Assembly (NCBI GenBank): GCA_910589415.1
Contig: OU342630.1
Coordinates: 93,244,186-93,308,185 of the forward strand
DNA length: 64,000 nucleotides
Reading direction: 5' to 3'
DNA from: Malachius bipustulatus
Taxonomy: Eukaryota; Arthropoda; Insecta; Coleoptera; Melyridae
This document shows positions 59,801 through 64,000 of the stretch, in pieces. The notes under the pieces were generated by a model. It was given only the letters and a program-made list of their open reading frames with translations. It searched no databases and had not been told where the DNA came from. The translations under genes were made by a program, and so were the position numbers. The number at the start of each line of letters is the position of its first letter. The first letter of the stretch is position 1.

Positions 59801-62308
59801 TCGCCTGCGGCTTAACTTTTATTCTCCCCATTTGAAATCAGTAGCAGCTCTGAATTTTTATTGGAGTAGCCTACATAAAATCTCAACGGAATTCAACGAA
59901 ATTCTTTATGACTATATGATTCATATCTACGGCAGAAACTCAACTTAAAGTTTGTTACTTACTTAAAGTTATTTTGTCATATTATGAGGACCGAGGACCT
60001 AATCTAAACGGATTTTTTATAGAAGTAATTCAGTAAACAATTAACGGCAATATAGGTAGGATAAATTTACGCAAGGGACCCAACAGTCCGTATTCAGCTC
60101 ACGCAACTCTATTTGCCGGGATAAATTCTGACCTCTGTCGCTTTGTGTATCTTGCCTATTTTCGCCATTAGAAATGTGCGTGAGTTAAATTCAACCCGCG
60201 TCCCAGAAAATTACATCAAGATAATAGCGGCCAAGATTAAGTTGTGGTTAACTCCATTTAATATAATTTTTGCGTTGTGACGATTATAGCCCTCGATAAA
60301 ACTTACAAGAAAACACAAAACTTGTGATTTGATACCACGGAAAACTATGCACGATAAACTCAAGCTAAATAATATAATACCGACACCACTATTATAAATA
60401 TTTCTATTTACCTAATTATGTTATATTATAGGCATTTTAGATCCGCTACTATTTTTACGATTATTTTGATATAGGTTCCTAAGAATGAAGTAAATGAAAT
60501 GCATGAAGAGATGATACTTATTTCATTGAATATTGGATTATCGTTCAAGTCCAAGTTTTGCTTGATGGCCTTGTACTTACGAGACCTTTGGTGCGATTTA
60601 CAAATTAGAAACGCACCAATTCTTCTTACAGTAGGTAGCGGAAGATACTCACCAGGGGTACGTCGAGCTGAAACAAATAAAATTGATAATTATGTGATTA
60701 AAACAAGAGAGTTAGGTATATGTCAAAATACCAAAAATTTTGTAAAGGTACTTTATTATTTTATACTGTTTCACCAATTATTATTAAAAAAAAACAATTT
60801 ATTTGTTACTCCTTGGTAAATGTTAATAAAATCTTACATCTTTATATTTGATAATAATTATTAATCTAATCACGATGCTAATATGTAAAATATACTTGGT
60901 AATGACGTTAATGATTTTTGTCAATGTAATATGTAGGTAAAGTGATAATATCATAAAAACTGACACATGCATGAAAAGCACATTTTTTCCTGAAGATAAA
61001 ATAATGTTTTTAGGATTTTACGCTTTAATCCTCCTTGTGCGGATAGGTACATAGCCTCCAGGAGTTCAAATATTTCTTCCACCTAGTATACCTAAGCCAC
61101 AATCGTATTACATAAATATGCTCGCTCATTCCTAACTATGGCTTCTGCAGCTCCAAAATAATAAAATAAAAAAAAAAAAACAGCCTATAGGTATCTAATG
61201 ATGTTTTTTTTAGCATTAAGGGAGTTTTGATTAGTAATTTTTCTATTGGCAGTGAATGTCACTCAAAGTCTATGAATTCGAAAAAAGTGTCGAGTCACTA
61301 TTTTTTAAAAAAGACACACAAGCGAATCTCAATGCTCCTTCTTAATTCAAGGCAGCTATTTTGAACATAAAGAGTTAAAAAACTGAATCTCATAAATGGT
61401 CGGTGGATTAAAAAAAATGAAAATATCCTGCTGAAATTTTTTCTGGCTGTAGACCCTAAATCCAAAGCTTATTAGATTACTTCGGAAACATAATAATTAT
61501 TTCTGTTCGAATTGTTATATTTCAGTATATCAAATTTACAAAAGACTAACAAATAAATTATTGTTACCGTTTTCTTTCATTGTCGTGGATTCTATAAATA
61601 ATTTAAAAAAATGACAAACAGTAAGAATACTAATTTATTTGTTTACTTATTAAACACATTATCCTAAAATAACACTTCTAAACTTTAACTTAAATTTCAC
61701 TATTATAGAGGTATGATTCCACTTTCCAATCGTCTTTAACTTATCGCTTGTAACGTCGCTGAGAAACCATAACAGACTCCCCGATTACGGCTTCCCATTA
61801 ATTTATATTTCGACTACTCCACTTATTATCGTTCCGGAAAGTTATTCGAAGCCATCACCAATATTTCTATAGCTACGAGAATTGACCAGATACTCCTTCT
61901 TTAGTTTCAAGATAGCGTGCTTATACGGCCTTGTTTACTGCTCGAAAGTTCATGCTTCTCTTTTCAGATCTGAGATCTGTTGAAAGTATGTCGGCTTCAT
62001 AATAGCGTTGCCTATTTTCTCCCCGTAACATTATTGCACTTACATTATAGAAAAGACACCAGTTTTTACGGTTTCAAATTTTAGACGACAGACTCGCCGG
62101 TCATTTCTTGATAGTGACAGTAAAAACTGATTCACCTTTCAAGTTATGTACATATATACGACTATTAAACCCCAATATTGATTACGACCAGTTTCAGAGA
62201 TTACCATACTTAACAATTTTATTTTTAATCAATTCTTTGATATTCGAAAATTTTATTAACAGATGATTAATGGCCCATGATTTTTAATCAGAGCTTTCAG
62301 CATAGTTA
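56822..62308. other. Long AT-rich stretch without a supported gene
   Basis: 57830-58060 and 60070-60260 are somewhat GC-richer and complex and may hold regulatory sequence. 61700-62160 is similar to a lesser degree. ATG-started frames at 59579-59815 (78 codons) and 60499-60819 (106 codons, MHEEMILISLNIGLSFKSKF) have no recognisable motif. No transposon ends were found. Confidence 0.35.
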
Positions 62309-62500
62309 TATCACAATGATTGAATTTTCGCGATAAATATGTCGATTTATATCAAAACAAAACTGAGTTGCTTAAAGAAAACACCCCTACAGGACTCGTG
62401 GTGTTTTTTTTTTAAGTAACTCAGTTTCATTTAAAAATAAATGGACAGACTTATTATTCTTTTATTTTTATTTATTCGCGAAAATTCAATCACTTGTGAT
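62309..62500. repeat. 190-bp foldback repeat
   Basis: ATCACAATGATTGAATTTTC at the left pairs with the complement of the right end (ATCACAAGTGATTGAATTTTC), and the inner arms AAACTGAGTTGCTTAAAGAA/AAACTGAGTTACTTAAAAAA plus ACACC flank a loop CCTACAGGACTCGT. Probably a small MITE. It lies 48 bp from the next inverted-repeat element, and an 8-bp hairpin CTACCGAT/ATCGGTAG (62517-62543) sits between. Confidence 0.75.
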
Positions 62501-62548
62501 TTAATTATCGAAAACACTACCGATGAGTGGATTTTATCGGTAGTAATA

Positions 62549-63300
62549 GCTTCGTTCGCGGATACAGTTCTGAACCGGTTTAGAACTCTTGCGTATGCGC
62601 AGTGAGAAAAGCGGCGTTCGCGGTGCATAAATTCTGAATTTTTAGTAACCAGTACTAACAGTTCTGCGTTCGCGGTACTCATCGAACCGGTTCATTATCG
62701 GTTCAGAACCGATTCTAGCAGTTCTGGAATTTTGCAGGAACTAGTAGTTCGGTTCCGCTGCTCATGCGTAATTCTGCTCTGATGTCGATGATTTGTATAA
62801 TAAAATAAGTAGATATTATTCAAAGTATTTACCTCTTTCAGATTCGCACTTTTTTATTCCAATATAATTATTTATTGACGTATAAACAATAAAAATAAAT
62901 AACATTATAAAAATAATTTACCATTTACCGTATCCGATACCAGTAAAACAAAACAATCGCAAAGGTTTGTGTGATTAGGTACTGCTACACAAAAGATCTT
63001 TTCATAATACACAGATAAACTATACTGTGACAAAGGCCCAAAGCGTTTATTCTTTATATAGGTTAAATTTTGAATTAATTGTTGACCATAAAATAAGAAC
63101 TTTAGTGCCTCAGTCCTTACTCTGCGGGTTAGACGAAATCATTCGTCATCTGACAGTTCGGAGTTCTCATCCGGTCCCTGCTTCGTTCGCGGTGAGATAA
63201 AATCCTGAACCAGTTCGCACTTAGGCATGCGCTCTACGACAATCCGGAATAGTTCTAAACTGATTCCGAACCGGTTCTGGATTGTATCCGCGAACGAAGC
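62549..63300. mobile_element. TIR element with TTCGCGG repeats, superfamily uncertain
   Basis: Ends GCTTCGTTCGCGGATACA and the exact inverted copy are flanked by TAATA on both sides (62544-62548 and 63301-63305), a possible 5-bp duplication, or TA alone. The inverted repeat extends through GAACCGGTT with gaps. Inside, GCTTCGTTCGCGGTGAGA (63181, inverted sense), GCGTTCGCGGTGC and GCGTTCGCGGTACTC repeat the terminal motif, together with several GAACCGGTTC palindromes, giving a dense subterminal array. No transposase is encoded; the minus frames at 62431-62682 and 63139-63360 are read-throughs of the repeats. Confidence 0.75.
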
Positions 63301-63305
63301 TAATA

Positions 63306-64000
63306 GGCTAAACAAGTAACTATTGTGGCGCCACCAAGTAGGCAAATTTGACACTTTCATGCGGCAAGTCCTGCGTGCCCGCTGTTCATTTTAATGTATT
63401 TGTTATTGCAAACATGAGGTCGTTCCGAGTATACAAAAATCGGGAAGTGTTTGTTGTACACGAGTACCTTAAATGCTTGCGATTACATACGTATTTATTA
63501 CTCCGGAATCTTTTTTTAGATAGTAAATTAAAGTTAAAAATTTTAGTTAATAATTTAAAGCATATAAGTAATACTAATAAAACAATAACTACTGCTATAA
63601 TTTTTTCGAGCTGTATTTCAGACGAAGGGTAACATTTTCTTGCTTTACAGCTGCAAAATATGTTTAAAACTCTTCGACTTATTATACATAAGCTCAATAA
63701 AAACCCCGAAAACATGAGATGAAATATGAACTTATTATGCGTTGATAAGAAAGGTGATATTTTTTTAATGGACAATTAATATATCACCTGAACAATGGGA
63801 CAATAATAGGTTTTTTCATTTTTATGAGTGCTATGTGCACCAGGAGTCTCTCTAAATGAGCGCTGTTCCTTGAAGAAAAGTTCCATGTAAACGTATTCTC
63901 TAACACCGCTCATGTGAAAACTCATCATGAGATTTCGCCCATTTCTCAACGATTTAAAACGAAAGCAGTCGAGACTGGGTGCTTGGAAATGACTTTTAAT
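63306..64000. other. End stretch with unassigned frames
   Basis: On the plus strand an ATG at 63414 begins MRSFRVYKNREVFVVHEYLK and continues 72 codons to 63632, open upstream to 63348. On the minus strand a 129-codon frame (63386-63775) overlaps it and has one hydrophobic stretch. Neither is recognised; at most one can be real. The segment beginning GTGGCGCCACCAAG before the plus frame is GC-richer. Confidence 0.25.

Noticed and set aside
63386..63775. 129-codon minus frame with one hydrophobic segment
   Set aside because: No known motif and overlapped by an equally good plus frame.
1..64000. CRISPR arrays, bacterial operons, rRNA genes, integrases or phage genes
   Set aside because: None seen; composition, splice-like signals and repeat types are those of a eukaryotic, insect-type genome.

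Overview
This window looks like non-coding, AT-rich nuclear DNA of an insect (GC about one third, judged by eye). There is no operon structure, no ribosomal or free-standing tRNA gene, and no intact protein gene in 64 kb; the longest open frames are about 100-150 codons and most are accidental. The insect assignment rests on the transposon fauna: a Tc1/IS630-type transposase of the kind common in aphids and other insects, two PIF/Harbinger remnants, a hAT element with a perfect 8-bp target duplication, a jockey-like LINE tail, tRNA-derived SINEs and an insect-repeat ORF with an LPPT motif. The short motif TAGGTA/TACCTA is scattered throughout, as in hemipteran and lepidopteran genomes. The order cannot be decided from the sequence; I lean weakly to Hemiptera. 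The window is probably intergenic or intronic.

Layout. 1-8.6 kb: unique DNA with a GC-rich promoter-like block (3230-3345) and two small exon-like segments (6565-6659, 7226-7307). 8.7-9.3 kb: foldback MITE with TA flanks. 9.3-16 kb: mostly unique, a small proline/glycine exon-like segment near 11.4 kb, and two diverged repeat families (12.6-13.2 and 13.8-14.6 kb). 16.2 kb: SINE. 17.7-18.8 kb: 1.2-kb inverted repeat able to form a long hairpin. 19.0-19.5 kb: Harbinger remnant. 20.8-23.9 kb: three-level nest (TA-flanked element > Tc1-like transposon > small TIR element). 27.2-29.2 kb: tandem and inverted repeats. 30.5-32.0 kb: TIR element and LINE fragment. 34.7-36.1 kb: opposed repeats around a second SINE. 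38-41 kb: GC/CpG-richer blocks that could be regulatory. 41.6-43.2 kb: tandem repeat of about 642 bp and a TA microsatellite. 44.0-46.2 kb: second Harbinger remnant and a 0.7-kb foldback. 48.3-49.4 kb: TIR element carrying a decayed passenger ORF. 50.7-52.0 kb: non-autonomous hAT. 56.5 kb: a deleted second copy of the element that hosts the nest. 62.3-63.3 kb: two adjacent inverted-repeat elements.

The mobile elements do not work together as a system: all coding regions recognised are broken. What the window records is a history of insertions, with nesting that gives their order, plus several long inverted repeats that could give double-stranded RNA if transcribed. The stretches between elements hold no recognisable gene, but several have higher GC and more complex sequence than their surroundings and are the best candidates for conserved regulatory DNA or small exons.
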